Below are positions 50,579-59,493 of a DNA stretch of 64,000 nt, in pieces. This DNA is from Streptomyces sp. ISL-43 (GTDB lineage: Bacteria > Actinomycetota > Actinomycetes > Streptomycetales > Streptomycetaceae). Location: the NCBI RefSeq assembly GCF_018614195.1, contig NZ_JAGGOT010000033.1, forward strand, positions 28,928 through 92,927. Reading direction: 5' to 3'. The notes beneath the pieces were generated by a model that made no database searches, was not told the DNA's origin, and worked only from the letters and a program-made list of their open reading frames with translations. Position numbers and translations under genes: made by a program. Numbering within the stretch: position 1 is the stretch's first letter; every line of letters begins with the position of its first letter.

Positions 50579-52171
50579 GTGGACCAGACGGGTGTCCCGA
50601 GCGGATCCGGGCGCAGCGGGCCCGGGCGTCGGCTGTTCCTGGGTCTGGCCGCGTCCGCGATCGCCTCGTTGCCCGGTGCGGCGGCTCGTGCAGCTACCGG
50701 TGCCGGCGGCTCCGGACGCCGTCTCCCAGGGGGGACCCGACTGGACACGAGGGCGGAGAACGCGCTTCCCGGCTCGCCTGACTGGCGAATCACCCGGCCG
50801 GGCCCGGCGCGGGCGGTGGAGGGTTTCGCCGAGCGGGTCAGTATCCGCGCGGGGGAGCCGTTGGGGCTGAGGGTGTCGACGACGTGCGCTTTCTACACCA
50901 TCTCCGCGTACCGGATGGGCTGGTACGCAGGGATGAGGGCCCGTCTGGTGTGGCGGTCCGGCCCTCTGCCGGGCGTCCTCCAGCCGAAGGCCCTTGTAGA
51001 CCCTCTTACGCGGATGGCGCGCGCGGAGTGGCGTCGGACGGCGCAGGTGGACACCTCGGACTGGCCGGAAGGCAGCTACCTGTTGCGCCTGGACACGACG
51101 GACGGGCAGGCGCAGCGGTTCGTGCCCGTGACCGTGCGGTCCTCCTCTGCCACCGGCCGTACGGTGGTGGTGAACGCGGTGACCACCTGGCAGGCCTACA
51201 ACCGGTGGGGCGGCGCGGACCTGTACAGGGGGACGACGGGCAAGAAGGGCTCGAGGTCTCTCCAGGTCTCCTTCGACCGTCCCTATGCGGGCGAAAACGG
51301 AGCCGGCCAGTTCCTCGTTTACGAGGCGCCCTTGATCGCGCTCGCCGAGGAGATGGGCCTGCCCCTGGCCTACACCACCGGAGTGGACGTGGCCCGCGAC
51401 CCACAGATGTTGTGCGGTGCGGCCGCGGTGGTCTCGCTGGGCCACGACGAGTACTGGAGCCCCGAGCAGCGTCGCCACGTCACCCGGGCCCGCGATGCGG
51501 GGACGCACCTGGCCGTGCTCGGCGCGAACTGCTGCTACCGGCGGATCCGCTTCGAGGCCTCCCCGGTCGGCCCGGACCGCACCGTGGTCTGCTACAAGGA
51601 CGACTACGCCAAGGACCCCGGCTACCAGCGGGGATCTTTGCCCACGAACGATTTCCGGCGTGCGCCCGCCCCCGACCCGGAGAGTTCGCTGCTCGGCGTG
51701 ATCTACGACGGCTATCCGGTCGACGCCCCCTACGTGGTGACCCACCCGGACCACTGGCTCCTGGCGGGAACCGGGGCGCGGGCAGGCGATGCCTTCCCCC
51801 ACCTGGTGGGCGTCGAGTACGACCGGGTGAACCTGGCCCACCCGACGCCGCGGCCTATCGAGGTCCTCGCGCACTCGCCGGTGGTGTGCAAGGGCCGGCC
51901 GTCGTACGCGGATACCGTCTACCTCTCGCTTCCGGGCGGGGCGGCGGTCTTCGCGACGGGCACGATGCGCTGGGTCGAGGCCCTCGACGCGACCGGGCCC
52001 GCGGGCGGTAGGGCCAACCACGGCCTGGACGCGCGGGCCGGGCACTTCACCCGCACCGTCACCGCCAACGTCCTGAGCGCGTTCGCGCGAGGTCCGGCCG
52101 GGCGGTTCATGCCCGCCCAGGACAATCTGGCCGCCCACTACCGCGACACGGCCACGATTCACGGCGAGTAG
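50579..52171 (+). CDS. Exported N,N-dimethylformamidase-beta-subunit-like protein
   Basis: 530 aa. A Tat-type signal GPGRRLFLGLAASAIASL occupies ~15-45. The mature part matches the large-subunit C-terminal domain of DMFase-like proteins: SIRAGEPLGLRVSTTCAFYTISAYRMGWYAG, VVVNAVTTWQAYNRWGGADLY, VSFDRPYAGENGAGQFLVYE, VVSLGHDEYWSPEQRR and RWVEALDA. Most members are uncharacterised; true DMFase is an iron enzyme needing a small subunit, which is not encoded nearby. The start is GTG at 50579 after GAGGTG. It lies 70 nt upstream of the LCP gene in the same direction. Confidence 0.85.
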   Translation: MDQTGVPSGSGRSGPGRRLFLGLAASAIASLPGAAARAATGAGGSGRRLPGGTRLDTRAENALPGSPDWRITRPGPARAVEGFAERVSIRAGEPLGLRVSTTCAFYTISAYRMGWYAGMRARLVWRSGPLPGVLQPKALVDPLTRMARAEWRRTAQVDTSDWPEGSYLLRLDTTDGQAQRFVPVTVRSSSATGRTVVVNAVTTWQAYNRWGGADLYRGTTGKKGSRSLQVSFDRPYAGENGAGQFLVYEAPLIALAEEMGLPLAYTTGVDVARDPQMLCGAAAVVSLGHDEYWSPEQRRHVTRARDAGTHLAVLGANCCYRRIRFEASPVGPDRTVVCYKDDYAKDPGYQRGSLPTNDFRRAPAPDPESSLLGVIYDGYPVDAPYVVTHPDHWLLAGTGARAGDAFPHLVGVEYDRVNLAHPTPRPIEVLAHSPVVCKGRPSYADTVYLSLPGGAAVFATGTMRWVEALDATGPAGGRANHGLDARAGHFTRTVTANVLSAFARGPAGRFMPAQDNLAAHYRDTATIHGE

Positions 52172-52241
52172 CGCCGCCTCCCGCCGACAACGGGGCTAGC
52201 GTCGCTTACGTCGTTTTTGGCACTAGATCAGGGGATATGCG

Positions 52242-53594
52242 TTGCGTCGACTCACCGTTGCTCTCACGCTGCTGGCCACCCTCGCCGCGGGCTCCGTTGC
52301 GGGCTCGCAGGCCCTCTCCGCCGAGCGTGACACGGGCGGTGGCCGGGGCATGAACATCCTCGTCGTCGGCATCGACAGCCGAGCGGGTCTCTCCGCCGCC
52401 GAGAAGCGCCGGCTGCACGTGGGCGGCAAGGGGTGCAACTGCACCGACGTGATGATGCTCGTCCATCTCTCCGAGGACATGCGGCGCGCGAGCATCGTCT
52501 CCATCCCTCGCGACTCCTACGTCCAGTACGCCGACCCCGCCACCCCGCCGGCCGTCCCAGGGCCGTCCCGGTTTGGAAAGATCAACGGGGCCTACGCGAT
52601 CGGCGCCGGCCCGCTGACCGTACGCACGGTCGAGAAGGCCACCGGTCTGCGCATCGACCACTACCTGGAAACCGGATTCACCGGCTTCGAGCAGGCGGTC
52701 GACAGCCTCGGCGGCGCAACCGTCTGCACGGACAAGCCCCTGAAGGACGACGGCTCCGGCCTCGACATCACCGCCGGCGTCCACCACACCAACGGCGACC
52801 AGACGCTCCGCTACGTCCGGGCCCGCCACATCAACCGGCCCGGAGACCTCGGCCGTGTCCGCCGCCAGCAGCGCACCGTCAACGACCTGCTGGCCCGCCT
52901 CACCGCCGAAGGAGCCCTCTCCGGGCCTGTCAGCGCGGCCCGCACGGCCCGGATCCTGCTGAAGTCCGTACGCGCCGACGAGAAGACCGGGCTCGACGAC
53001 CTGATCCGCATCGGCTGGGCCCTCGGCCACCTCCGGGCCGACCGCACCGAGTTCGCCACCGTCCCCATCCGGCTCTTCGACCACCGCGTCCCCGGCGTCG
53101 GCTCCACCCTGGTCTGGCACGAAGCCCGCTCCGCCGCCCTGTGGGACGCCCTCGCCGCTGACCGCCCCCTCACGGGTGACCCACGTATCCAGCCCGTCCC
53201 CGAAACCCCGGCCGAAACCAACCCCGCCGGGATCACCGTCCGCGTCGACGACCCGGCCGTCGCCGCGGCCCTGCGCGGCAACAGGTTCGTGGTCACCGAC
53301 ACCTCGCAGTCCGCACCGCTCGTACGTCCCGAAGGCCCGCCCGTCATCAGCCATGCTCCTGGCAGGGAAGCGGACGCGGCGACCCTCGCGGCAGCCCTGC
53401 CGGGTGCTCGCCTCAATGCCGTCACGGGCCACGACAAGTCGTTCGAAGTCGCCGTCGGCACGTGGCCCGTCCAGGTCAAGACCGTCACCTACGACCGCAA
53501 CAAAGCCGAAGGCTCCCCCGTCACCGCCGACAAACTCCGCTGCCCCGCCATCTCCAATCGATCGAGCACCCCGACGGAAAACCGCCTTCCGTAG
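52242..53594 (+). CDS. LCP-family (LytR-CpsA-Psr) protein with LytR_C tail
   Basis: 450 aa. A short hydrophobic N-terminus (~1-28) anchors or secretes it. The LCP domain (~35-310) shows ILVVGIDSRAG, TDVMMLVHLSEDMRRASIVSIPRDSYV (key Asp/Arg) and GKINGAYAIGAG, VDSLGGATVC, and RYVRARHINRPGDLGRVRRQQRT. These enzymes transfer undecaprenyl-linked glycopolymers to peptidoglycan outside the cell. The C-terminal ~100 residues form a LytR_C domain (GITVRVDDPAVAAALRGN). The start is TTG at 52242 with GGGGAT upstream; an out-of-frame ATG lies 6 nt earlier. Confidence 0.9.
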   Translation: MRRLTVALTLLATLAAGSVAGSQALSAERDTGGGRGMNILVVGIDSRAGLSAAEKRRLHVGGKGCNCTDVMMLVHLSEDMRRASIVSIPRDSYVQYADPATPPAVPGPSRFGKINGAYAIGAGPLTVRTVEKATGLRIDHYLETGFTGFEQAVDSLGGATVCTDKPLKDDGSGLDITAGVHHTNGDQTLRYVRARHINRPGDLGRVRRQQRTVNDLLARLTAEGALSGPVSAARTARILLKSVRADEKTGLDDLIRIGWALGHLRADRTEFATVPIRLFDHRVPGVGSTLVWHEARSAALWDALAADRPLTGDPRIQPVPETPAETNPAGITVRVDDPAVAAALRGNRFVVTDTSQSAPLVRPEGPPVISHAPGREADAATLAAALPGARLNAVTGHDKSFEVAVGTWPVQVKTVTYDRNKAEGSPVTADKLRCPAISNRSSTPTENRLP

Positions 53595-53633
53595 GGGCGC
53601 GGAGCACACCCTGGGCCGTTCTGCCCGCGCGAG

Positions 53634-53653
53634 ATTATGACACTCGTTATATC
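53634..53653. promoter_or_regulatory. TetR-type operator, site 1
   Basis: ATTATGAC-ACTC-GTTATATC, an imperfect copy of the palindrome GTTATGAC-N4-GTCATAAC at 54895-54914. It lies in the leader of the first tautomerase-like gene, 16 nt from site 2. Confidence 0.7.
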
Positions 53654-53669
53654 CCAGTGGTAGGCTCGG

Positions 53670-53689
53670 TTTATAACAGTCGTCATAGG
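53670..53689. promoter_or_regulatory. TetR-type operator, site 2
   Basis: TTTATAAC-AGTC-GTCATAGG, the same palindrome family, ending 22 nt before the GTG start of the tautomerase-like gene at 53712. Occupancy would block transcription or initiation. Confidence 0.75.
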
Positions 53690-53711
53690 GAGAGTCGCGA
53701 CCGTCATCACC

Positions 53712-54173
53712 GTGAGCAGTTCCAAGGGTCGCCTGAGCCTGGAGCAGCGCCGCAAGCTGACCGAGACACTGACGGACGCCGTGCTCGTGCCGGAGGTCGG
53801 CCAGCTCGCCCCGGCCGCGCGGGTCGGATTCCAGGTGCACTTCACCGAGCGTGAGCTCGACATGATGGCCATCGGCGGCCGGCTGCTGGCGGATGCGGGA
53901 CCGGACGCCGACGCGATGGTGATCGACGTGACGGTCATGGACGGTGACTGGCACCAGGAAGTCCGCAGCGAAGTCATCAAGCGCGTCCTGGCCGCGATGG
54001 CCGACGCCTGCGGTGTGGCGCAGCCGTCGCCGACCTGGTGGGTGACCTTCCGCGTGATCGACGAGGGCAGCTGGGGCTCGCGCGGCGCCGTTCTGTCCGT
54101 CCTCTCTCTCCTCGACACCGGCGTGTTCACCCCCGAGAAGGCCGAGGCCGTCCGCACCGCGCTCGGCGCGTGA
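53712..54173 (+). CDS. Tautomerase-like protein under TetR control
   Basis: A 153-aa protein that resembles the tautomerase (4-oxalocrotonate) superfamily: an initial strand/helix LSLEQRRKLTETLTDAVLVPEVG, ARVGFQVHFTERELDMMAIGG, VIDVTVMDGDWHQEVRSEVIKRVLAAMADACG, and PTWWVTFRVIDEGSWGSRG. The initiator methionine is followed by Ser rather than the catalytic Pro1, so activity may be absent or different. Two TetR-like palindromes sit in its leader. It shares its regulator with the gene at 54940. GTG at 53712 is the best start; no ATG is in frame. Confidence 0.75.
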   Translation: MSSSKGRLSLEQRRKLTETLTDAVLVPEVGQLAPAARVGFQVHFTERELDMMAIGGRLLADAGPDADAMVIDVTVMDGDWHQEVRSEVIKRVLAAMADACGVAQPSPTWWVTFRVIDEGSWGSRGAVLSVLSLLDTGVFTPEKAEAVRTALGA

Positions 54174-54251
54174 CAGGCGCGCGGGGCCGGCGCACCGTGC
54201 TCGCCGCACGGGGCGTCGGCCGCGCTGTGGTGGCCGCGGGTGATCGCCCGC

Positions 54252-54842
54252 TCAGCTTTTGATCGTGGCGGCGATGAGGGTCTGGAGCTGTGCCGCGGTG
54301 CGGTCCAGAGGTTCGGTGCTGCGCTTGGCGCGGCAGAGGGCGACAGTGCCCTCGACGGCCGCGACGATGAGCGTGGCGACTTGCGCTGCCTGCTCGGCGT
54401 CGGCGCCGTGTTCCTGCAAGGACGCGGCGAGCAGTCCCTCCCACTGGTCGAAGACCTCGGCCGCGGCCGCCAAGGCGGGCGGGACCTCGTCGGCCGGGGG
54501 TTCCTCGATGGCAACGGCCAGCACGGGGCACCCGGCGTGGAAATCGGTGTCGACGACGATCTTGCGCCACAGGGCCAGGAAGGCGCGCAGTCCGGCCGCC
54601 GGGCCCGCCGCGAGTTCCTTGCGCAGGCTGCGGGCGACCCACTCGCCCGTGTAGCGGACGGCTTCCGTCGCCAGCTGCTGCTTGCCCTCGGGGAAGTAGT
54701 GGTACGTCGAGCCGAGCGGCGCCTTGGCGTGCTTGGCCATCTCCCGGATGCTCGTCGCGCTGAGCCCGCGCCTGCTGATCATGTCGGCCGCCCCGGCCAC
54801 GATCCGCTCGCGGGATGGCGTGCCGCCACTGCTCTTGGTCAC
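54252..54842 (-). CDS. TetR-family repressor
   Basis: 196 aa. The N-terminal helix-turn-helix is RERIVAGAADMISRRGLSATSIREMAKHAKAPLGSTYHYFPEGKQQL, the TetR signature with Y-H-Y-F-P. The C-terminal half has helices and a Cys at PVLAVAIEEPP. It is divergent from the tautomerase-like gene at 54940, and the intervening DNA contains two palindromes. This is a standard autoregulatory layout. GTG at 54842 is the start. The inducer is unknown. Confidence 0.9.
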   Translation of the reverse strand: MTKSSGGTPSRERIVAGAADMISRRGLSATSIREMAKHAKAPLGSTYHYFPEGKQQLATEAVRYTGEWVARSLRKELAAGPAAGLRAFLALWRKIVVDTDFHAGCPVLAVAIEEPPADEVPPALAAAAEVFDQWEGLLAASLQEHGADAEQAAQVATLIVAAVEGTVALCRAKRSTEPLDRTAAQLQTLIAATIKS

Positions 54843-54859
54843 TCGTGTTCTCTCCTCTG

Positions 54860-54879
54860 GCTATAACGATCGTCATAGT
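54860..54879. promoter_or_regulatory. TetR-type operator, site 3
   Basis: GCTATAAC-GATC-GTCATAGT, an imperfect palindrome 18 nt upstream of the repressor start, positioned for autoregulation. Confidence 0.75.
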
Positions 54880-54894
54880 CTAGCGTGACCTCTC

Positions 54895-54914
54895 GTTATG
54901 ACGACTGTCATAAC
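54895..54914. promoter_or_regulatory. TetR-type operator, site 4 (perfect palindrome)
   Basis: GTTATGAC-GACT-GTCATAAC, with exact 8-bp arms, 26 nt upstream of the second tautomerase-like gene. It is the best copy and defines the consensus for the four sites. Confidence 0.8.
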
Positions 54915-54939
54915 AAGTTCAAGAGACCGAGGAGCTGTC

Positions 54940-55683
54940 ATGCCGATGATCCGGTTGACCGTCCCGACCAGCGCCCTGACCGATCAGGGTCGCGCGACGA
55001 TCCAGCGGGATCTCGCCGCCGTGCTGCTGCGGTGGGAGGGCGCGCCCGACACCGCCTTCTTCCGGGCCCAGGCGTGGAGCTACCTCACCGAGCTGCCCGA
55101 GGGCGCGCAGGGAACGGCCGAGGACGACGCGCCCCGCTTCCTCGTGGAGGTGACGGTTCCCCAGGGGGCGCTGTCGGAGCGGCGCAAGGCGGGCCTGGTC
55201 GAGGAGGTCACCACCACCGTGCTCGCGGCCGCCGACCTGTCCCCGGCCGAGGCGCTGCGGGTGTGGGTGCTGGTGCACGAGCAGCCCGACGGCACCTGGG
55301 GCGCGGGCGACTCCGTCGTCCGCTACGCCGACCTCGTCGCCCTGGCGAAGGGGCAGCCACGCACTCGCCACCCGCGTCTCGCTGACGCGGGCGCGAGAAC
55401 TCCTCGCCCACCGGGACTACGGCCGGGATCGGTCGGGCCCGTGGTTCGGCGCCCTGCTCCGCCGGCTGCCCGATCGAGAGGTGCGGGATGTCCTGTCGGC
55501 CATGCACCCACCGCCCGACCTATGGGTGGAGTGGAACGCCCTTCTGCCGGTCGCCGGGCAGCTGAGCGCGGACCTGCGCGAACGACTGCTCGACAAGATC
55601 TGTCAACAGATGCGGATACCGGAGCAGACCAGGGCACAGCCCGGCCTTCTGCACGAGCTCGCCCCCGCCCTGACGTCCGGTGA
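54940..55683 (+). CDS. Tautomerase-family protein with Pro1, 3' end fused to junk
   Basis: A 247-codon frame. The first ~140 residues fit a tautomerase: Met is followed directly by Pro (MPMIRLTVPTSALTDQG), giving the catalytic N-terminal proline after Met removal, then FLVEVTVPQGALSERRKAGLVEEVTTTVLAAADL and LRVWVLVHEQPDGTWGAGDSVVRYADLV. After about residue 140 the frame becomes Pro/Arg-rich and overlaps, out of phase, the start of a broken HEAT-like gene. The natural stop has evidently been lost at a deletion junction near 55350. ATG at 54940 has GGAG upstream. It is controlled by the TetR palindromes. Confidence 0.75.
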   Translation: MPMIRLTVPTSALTDQGRATIQRDLAAVLLRWEGAPDTAFFRAQAWSYLTELPEGAQGTAEDDAPRFLVEVTVPQGALSERRKAGLVEEVTTTVLAAADLSPAEALRVWVLVHEQPDGTWGAGDSVVRYADLVALAKGQPRTRHPRLADAGARTPRPPGLRPGSVGPVVRRPAPPAARSRGAGCPVGHAPTARPMGGVERPSAGRRAAERGPARTTARQDLSTDADTGADQGTARPSARARPRPDVR

Positions 55684-57283
55684 ACTGGCCCGAGCAGTGC
55701 GGCTGGCGGCGCCTCCCTGGACGGACGGACGGGCCGGAGCCGCGGCTCCACGCCATCGACGCGGTGGCACCGTACCTGACGATCGCAGGCCTGACAGAAG
55801 CCCTCGCCCAGGCCACCGCCGCTTCACTCGAACCCGAGTGCTTCAGCGCTCTCGCCGCGCTGGTACGCCACCTGCCGTCCGCCCGGCGCAGCACGGTGGC
55901 ACAGCAGGCGCTGACCCTTCTTTCCCGTTTCGTTGATCACCGGCTCCGAGAAACCGCCGTCGCTGCGCTCGCACCGGTGCTGCGACCCGAGGAGGCAGTA
56001 CGCGCACTGCGCACGCTGCCGACCGGGGGCCCGTCGGACCGGAGGGCCGTGGCGATCGACGCCCTCGTGCCCGTTTTGCCCGACGCCGTGCTGCCTGAGG
56101 CGCTGGACCTCGTGCTCGCCCGGACCGCGATGACAGGAACGCTGCCGGGGTGCCCCGCCTTCTTTCCAGGCTGACTGCGGCCGGGCGCCCGGACCTGCTC
56201 GAGGGCGTGCTGGAGCGTGTACTGCCCGCGCTGCGGTTCGGCAGCCAGTCCGTCGAAAGCCTTCGGGCGATCGCGCCGCACCTGCCGCCGCAACAGGCCC
56301 GGTACACCTGGGACACGCTTCGCCGCGACGGCGCCCCCCACTGGGACACCGTCGAACTGCTCGCCCTCCTCGTGCCGAGGCTCCCGGCACAGGAGCGTGA
56401 CAGGGCCGCCCAGGAACTCCTAGCGGCAGCCGATCGCGCGGGACGCGATGTCCGCAACCACCTCAAACAAGAAGCCCGCATCTTCGGGACGCTGCTCCCG
56501 GCCGCCGGGTGCGAGGCCGTGTACGACGCATGCCGTGCCTATCTGCACCAGCCCGCCGTGCGGGACTTCCCCCTGCACCTGCTCCTCGCCCAACTCGGCC
56601 CGGCGATCGGCACCCTGCCGTCCGACCTCGCCGAAGACCTCCTGGCCCACGCCCTGGCCGAGTCCTGGGACGACTTCCGTCTCAAGGCCCTGGCCGTGGC
56701 CGCGCCCGCCTTCGACCCGGACCAGGCCGCGCGCGCCGTGGCCCACGTGGTCATCGAGGACACGAGCCGCGACCGCACACTCGCCCTCGCGGCCCTGGCC
56801 CCGCGTCTTGCCCCGGCCGATCGCACAGCCGTCCTCGCGGAACCGCCGCACCCTCCTGTACGCCACGAGTTCTTCGCCGCCGTGGCACCCCTCATGCCCG
56901 GCGGAGAACGAGCCGCGTTCGCCGCCGAGCTGATTCCCCACCTGGCGCGGTGGTACAACCTCGACAGACTCCGCACTGCCCTGCCCACCCTGGAACGGAC
57001 CGAGGCGGAGGCTCTCTACGAGTCGGTCCTCGATTGCATCGCCGTGCCCGCACTGCAGGCCGAGGCCCTGACCGCCGTGCTCACCCACCTCGGCACCCAC
57101 TGGCCCGACACGGCACTTGCCGACTTCCCGGACCTGCCCGGAACCTGGCCCGACGGCCTGGACCGGGCCGCATACTGCGCGCTGGTGACTGCCGCAGCCT
57201 GGTGGCTGCACCGTGAGCATGGTGCCGCCGCTGTCGACGAGGTCACGCAGGCCGTGCACGATGCCTGTACCTGGTGGCCGTGA
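55358..57283 (+). pseudogene. HEAT-like alpha-helical repeat protein, broken by frameshifts
   Basis: Three consecutive pieces of a large all-helical repeat protein lie in frames 2, 0 and 2. Piece one (to ~55720) has ALATRVSLTRARELLAH and LPVAGQLSADLRERLLDKIC. Piece two (~55730-56150) has LHAIDAVAPYLTIAGLTEAL and VAALAPVLRPEEAVRAL. Piece three (~56150-57283) has LLEGVLERVLPALR, AIAPHLPPQQA and AVAHVVIEDTSRDRTLALAAL. The regular 'ALAPxL..' helices are HEAT/ARM-like. The first shift coincides with a (GGAC)3 repeat, the second with a G/C run near 56147. The 5' end is also missing at the junction with the tautomerase gene. Confidence 0.7.
55719..55730 (+). repeat. (GGAC)3 tetranucleotide repeat at a frameshift
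   Basis: Three tandem GGAC units followed by GG lie exactly where the HEAT-like gene changes from frame 2 to frame 0. Loss of one unit (4 nt) would restore a continuous frame across this point. Slippage is therefore a likely cause. Confidence 0.75.
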
Positions 57284-57395
57284 AGCGATGCCCGGGGCCG
57301 TGTTCGGACCTGTACTCGGCAATCCATGCCGACGCCTTGGATAGTTGCGCTACCTTAAGGCCTGCGCAGCTAGCCAGGGGCAGGGGGATCACCAC

Positions 57396-57527
57396 ATGGG
57401 CCGCGACGAACTCCTCTTAGAGTCATCGGCCGTGTCCGCCCTGGACCGGGCAAAGCCGAATGACATTTCCAACTTCGAACTCTTTGCGAACCTGTGTCGC
57501 AACCTGTGTCGCAACCTGAAGGGCTGA
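57396..57527 (+). CDS. 43-aa peptide gene with a TTA codon and CRNL duplication
   Basis: The frame encodes MGRDELLLESSAVSALDRAK, an acidic/Leu-rich first half, then NDISNFELF and a C-terminus with a tandem LCRN-LCRN duplication created by a 12-nt repeat (TGTCGCAACCTG). GGGGGA lies 7 nt before the ATG. Codon 8 is TTA, which in Streptomyces needs the bldA tRNA. Several other codons (AAT, ATT, TTT, TGT) are unlike neighbours. The stop is 10 nt before the kinase-MFS gene, which lacks its own ribosome site, so coupling is likely. It is unrecognised; a peptide precursor or leader is possible. Confidence 0.5.
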   Translation: MGRDELLLESSAVSALDRAKPNDISNFELFANLCRNLCRNLKG

Positions 57528-57537
57528 CCTCGCCACC

Positions 57538-59493
57538 GTGGAACAACTGACGGGGGAGGACCCCGCACGCATCGGCCCGTACCGCCTGATAGCCCGCCTC
57601 GGCGCGGGCGGGATGGGCCTGGTCTACCTGGGCCGCTCCGACGTGGGACGTACGGTCGCCGTCAAGGTCGTCCAGGCCGAGCATGCCCAACATCCCGAGT
57701 TCCGCCGGAGGTTCGCCCGCGAGGTGGCCGCAGCCCGACGGGTGGGCGGAGCCTGGACGGCCGACGTCTTGGACGCCGACACCGAGGCCGCCGTGCCGTG
57801 GGTGGCGACCCAGTACATCCCGGGGCCCGACCTGACCACCGTCGTGGCCGAGGACTTCGGGCCGTTGCCCGAGTACTCGGTCCGCACCCTCGCCAACCGC
57901 CTCGCGCTCGCCCTGCAGGCCGTGCACGACGTGGGCCTGATCCATCGTGACCTCAAGCCGTCCAACGTCCTGGTCACCGTGGATGGCCCCCGCGTCATCG
58001 ACTTCGGCATCGCGCGGGCGATGGACAGCCTGGCCGGGGACAGCCTGCACACCCGCACCGGCATGCTGATCGGCTCGCCCGGCTTCATGTCACCGGAGCA
58101 GGTGCGCGGCCTCGAACTCACCCCGGCGTCCGACGTGTTCTGCTTGGGGGCGCTCCTCGTCTACGCCGCCATCGGACGCCTCCTGTTCGGCGCCACGGAG
58201 ACCGGCCTGAACGCCCACCTCTTCCGGATCGCCGAAGAGGAGGCGGACCTGGCGGGCGTACCGGATTCGCTCGTCGAGCTCGTACGGGCATGTCTGCACA
58301 AGGACCCGTCCAAGCGGCCCAGCCCCCACGCAGTGGCCACGCACACGGCGACCGACCAGGCCGGTGAGTGGCTCCCGGGGACGGTACTGGCTCAACTCGG
58401 CCGCCGTGCCGCTCATTTGCTGGACTATGTCCCCGCCGGACTCGCTGGTGCACCCCCGGCGCAGCCGGACCCTCGCGTCCAGCCGGCCCAGCCGCTGCCC
58501 CCGCCGCCCGCGTACGCCCCGACGGCCCCTGCGCACTCCGGGGCCGCGCCCGCCTTCGGTACGCCTCCGGGGCCGCTGCCCGACGTCTGGGGCGCACCCA
58601 CATCCCCAGCCCACCCCCCGGAGCCGGCCGCCGCCCAGCTTCCCGGACGCTGGTGGGGCCTGCTGGCGGTCGCTCTGGCGCAGCTGGTCGTGCTGTTCGA
58701 TGCCACGGTCTTCAACAGGGCGATGGGTTGGGGTGTCGTCTGGGCGCTGGCGATCTCCCCTGACACCCTGCAAGTGATGACAGCCGTCTATGTGATGACC
58801 TTCATCGGGCTGCTGCTGTTCGGCGCTCGCATCGTGAACCGCGTGGGCCGCAAACGGATGCTGGTCATCAGCCTGGTCGGTTTCGCGATAGCCGCCGCGA
58901 TCGGCGGCACGGCCCCCGCTTCCGGCGTATTGATCGCGGCCCGCGCCCTGCAGGGCGTCTTCGCCGCGCTGGTGTGTTCGTCTGCGCCGGGCCTGGTATC
59001 CCTTTCCTTCACCGACCGGAGGGAACGCCGCAAGGCTTTCGGGATCTACGTTGCGATCGCGGGCAGCGGCCCGGCCCTCGGGCTGTTGGCGCACTGGGGG
59101 CTCGTCACGCACATGGACTGGCGCTGGCACCTGTACGCCGCCATCCCCTTCGCTCTCATCGCTGTGATCGGAACGGCGACCCTGGTGCACGACCGCCCGG
59201 GCCGCACCGGCGCTCGCTTCGACGTGATGGGCGTACTGCTCGGCTCATGCGGGATCGCCGCCCTCGCCTACGGCCTCAGTCCGGCCAATCCGTTCTTCCG
59301 GAGCATCGAGGCGCTGATTCTGCTCTTGACCGGCGTCACCCTGCTCGCGGCCTTCCTGTGGCGGCAGACCAGGACGGCCGGCGCACTCGCTCCGCCGTCC
59401 GGAGTCAGAGCCCAAGCCCCCGTTGGGTGCTTCCTCGCGACAGCCCTGGCCAACGTCGCCGGTGTCGCCCTGCTCACGACCATGGTGCACTAG
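57538..59493 (+). CDS. Ser/Thr protein kinase fused to a truncated MFS transporter
   Basis: 651 aa. Residues ~10-270 are a Hanks-type kinase: LGAGGMGLVYLGRS (P-loop), VAVKVV (Lys), IHRDLKPSNVLV (catalytic Asp), VIDFGIAR (DFG) and GSPGFMSPEQ (activation). Residues ~290-375 are a Pro/Ala-rich linker. Residues ~378-650 are DHA2-type MFS helices beginning ALAQLVVLFDATVFNRAM. Only about eight helices are present, against 12-14 in the family. Just past the stop, in another frame, YSGWSAV resembles the next MFS loop, so the 3' end has decayed. The start is GTG at 57538. A kinase joined to a pump would phosphorylate in response to, or regulate, transport. Confidence 0.82.
   Translation: MEQLTGEDPARIGPYRLIARLGAGGMGLVYLGRSDVGRTVAVKVVQAEHAQHPEFRRRFAREVAAARRVGGAWTADVLDADTEAAVPWVATQYIPGPDLTTVVAEDFGPLPEYSVRTLANRLALALQAVHDVGLIHRDLKPSNVLVTVDGPRVIDFGIARAMDSLAGDSLHTRTGMLIGSPGFMSPEQVRGLELTPASDVFCLGALLVYAAIGRLLFGATETGLNAHLFRIAEEEADLAGVPDSLVELVRACLHKDPSKRPSPHAVATHTATDQAGEWLPGTVLAQLGRRAAHLLDYVPAGLAGAPPAQPDPRVQPAQPLPPPPAYAPTAPAHSGAAPAFGTPPGPLPDVWGAPTSPAHPPEPAAAQLPGRWWGLLAVALAQLVVLFDATVFNRAMGWGVVWALAISPDTLQVMTAVYVMTFIGLLLFGARIVNRVGRKRMLVISLVGFAIAAAIGGTAPASGVLIAARALQGVFAALVCSSAPGLVSLSFTDRRERRKAFGIYVAIAGSGPALGLLAHWGLVTHMDWRWHLYAAIPFALIAVIGTATLVHDRPGRTGARFDVMGVLLGSCGIAALAYGLSPANPFFRSIEALILLLTGVTLLAAFLWRQTRTAGALAPPSGVRAQAPVGCFLATALANVAGVALLTTMVH

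Noticed and set aside
57396..57527. The 43-aa peptide as a lanthipeptide precursor
   Set aside because: Its C-terminal part has Cys but only one Ser and no Thr, and no LanC-type cyclase is encoded nearby.
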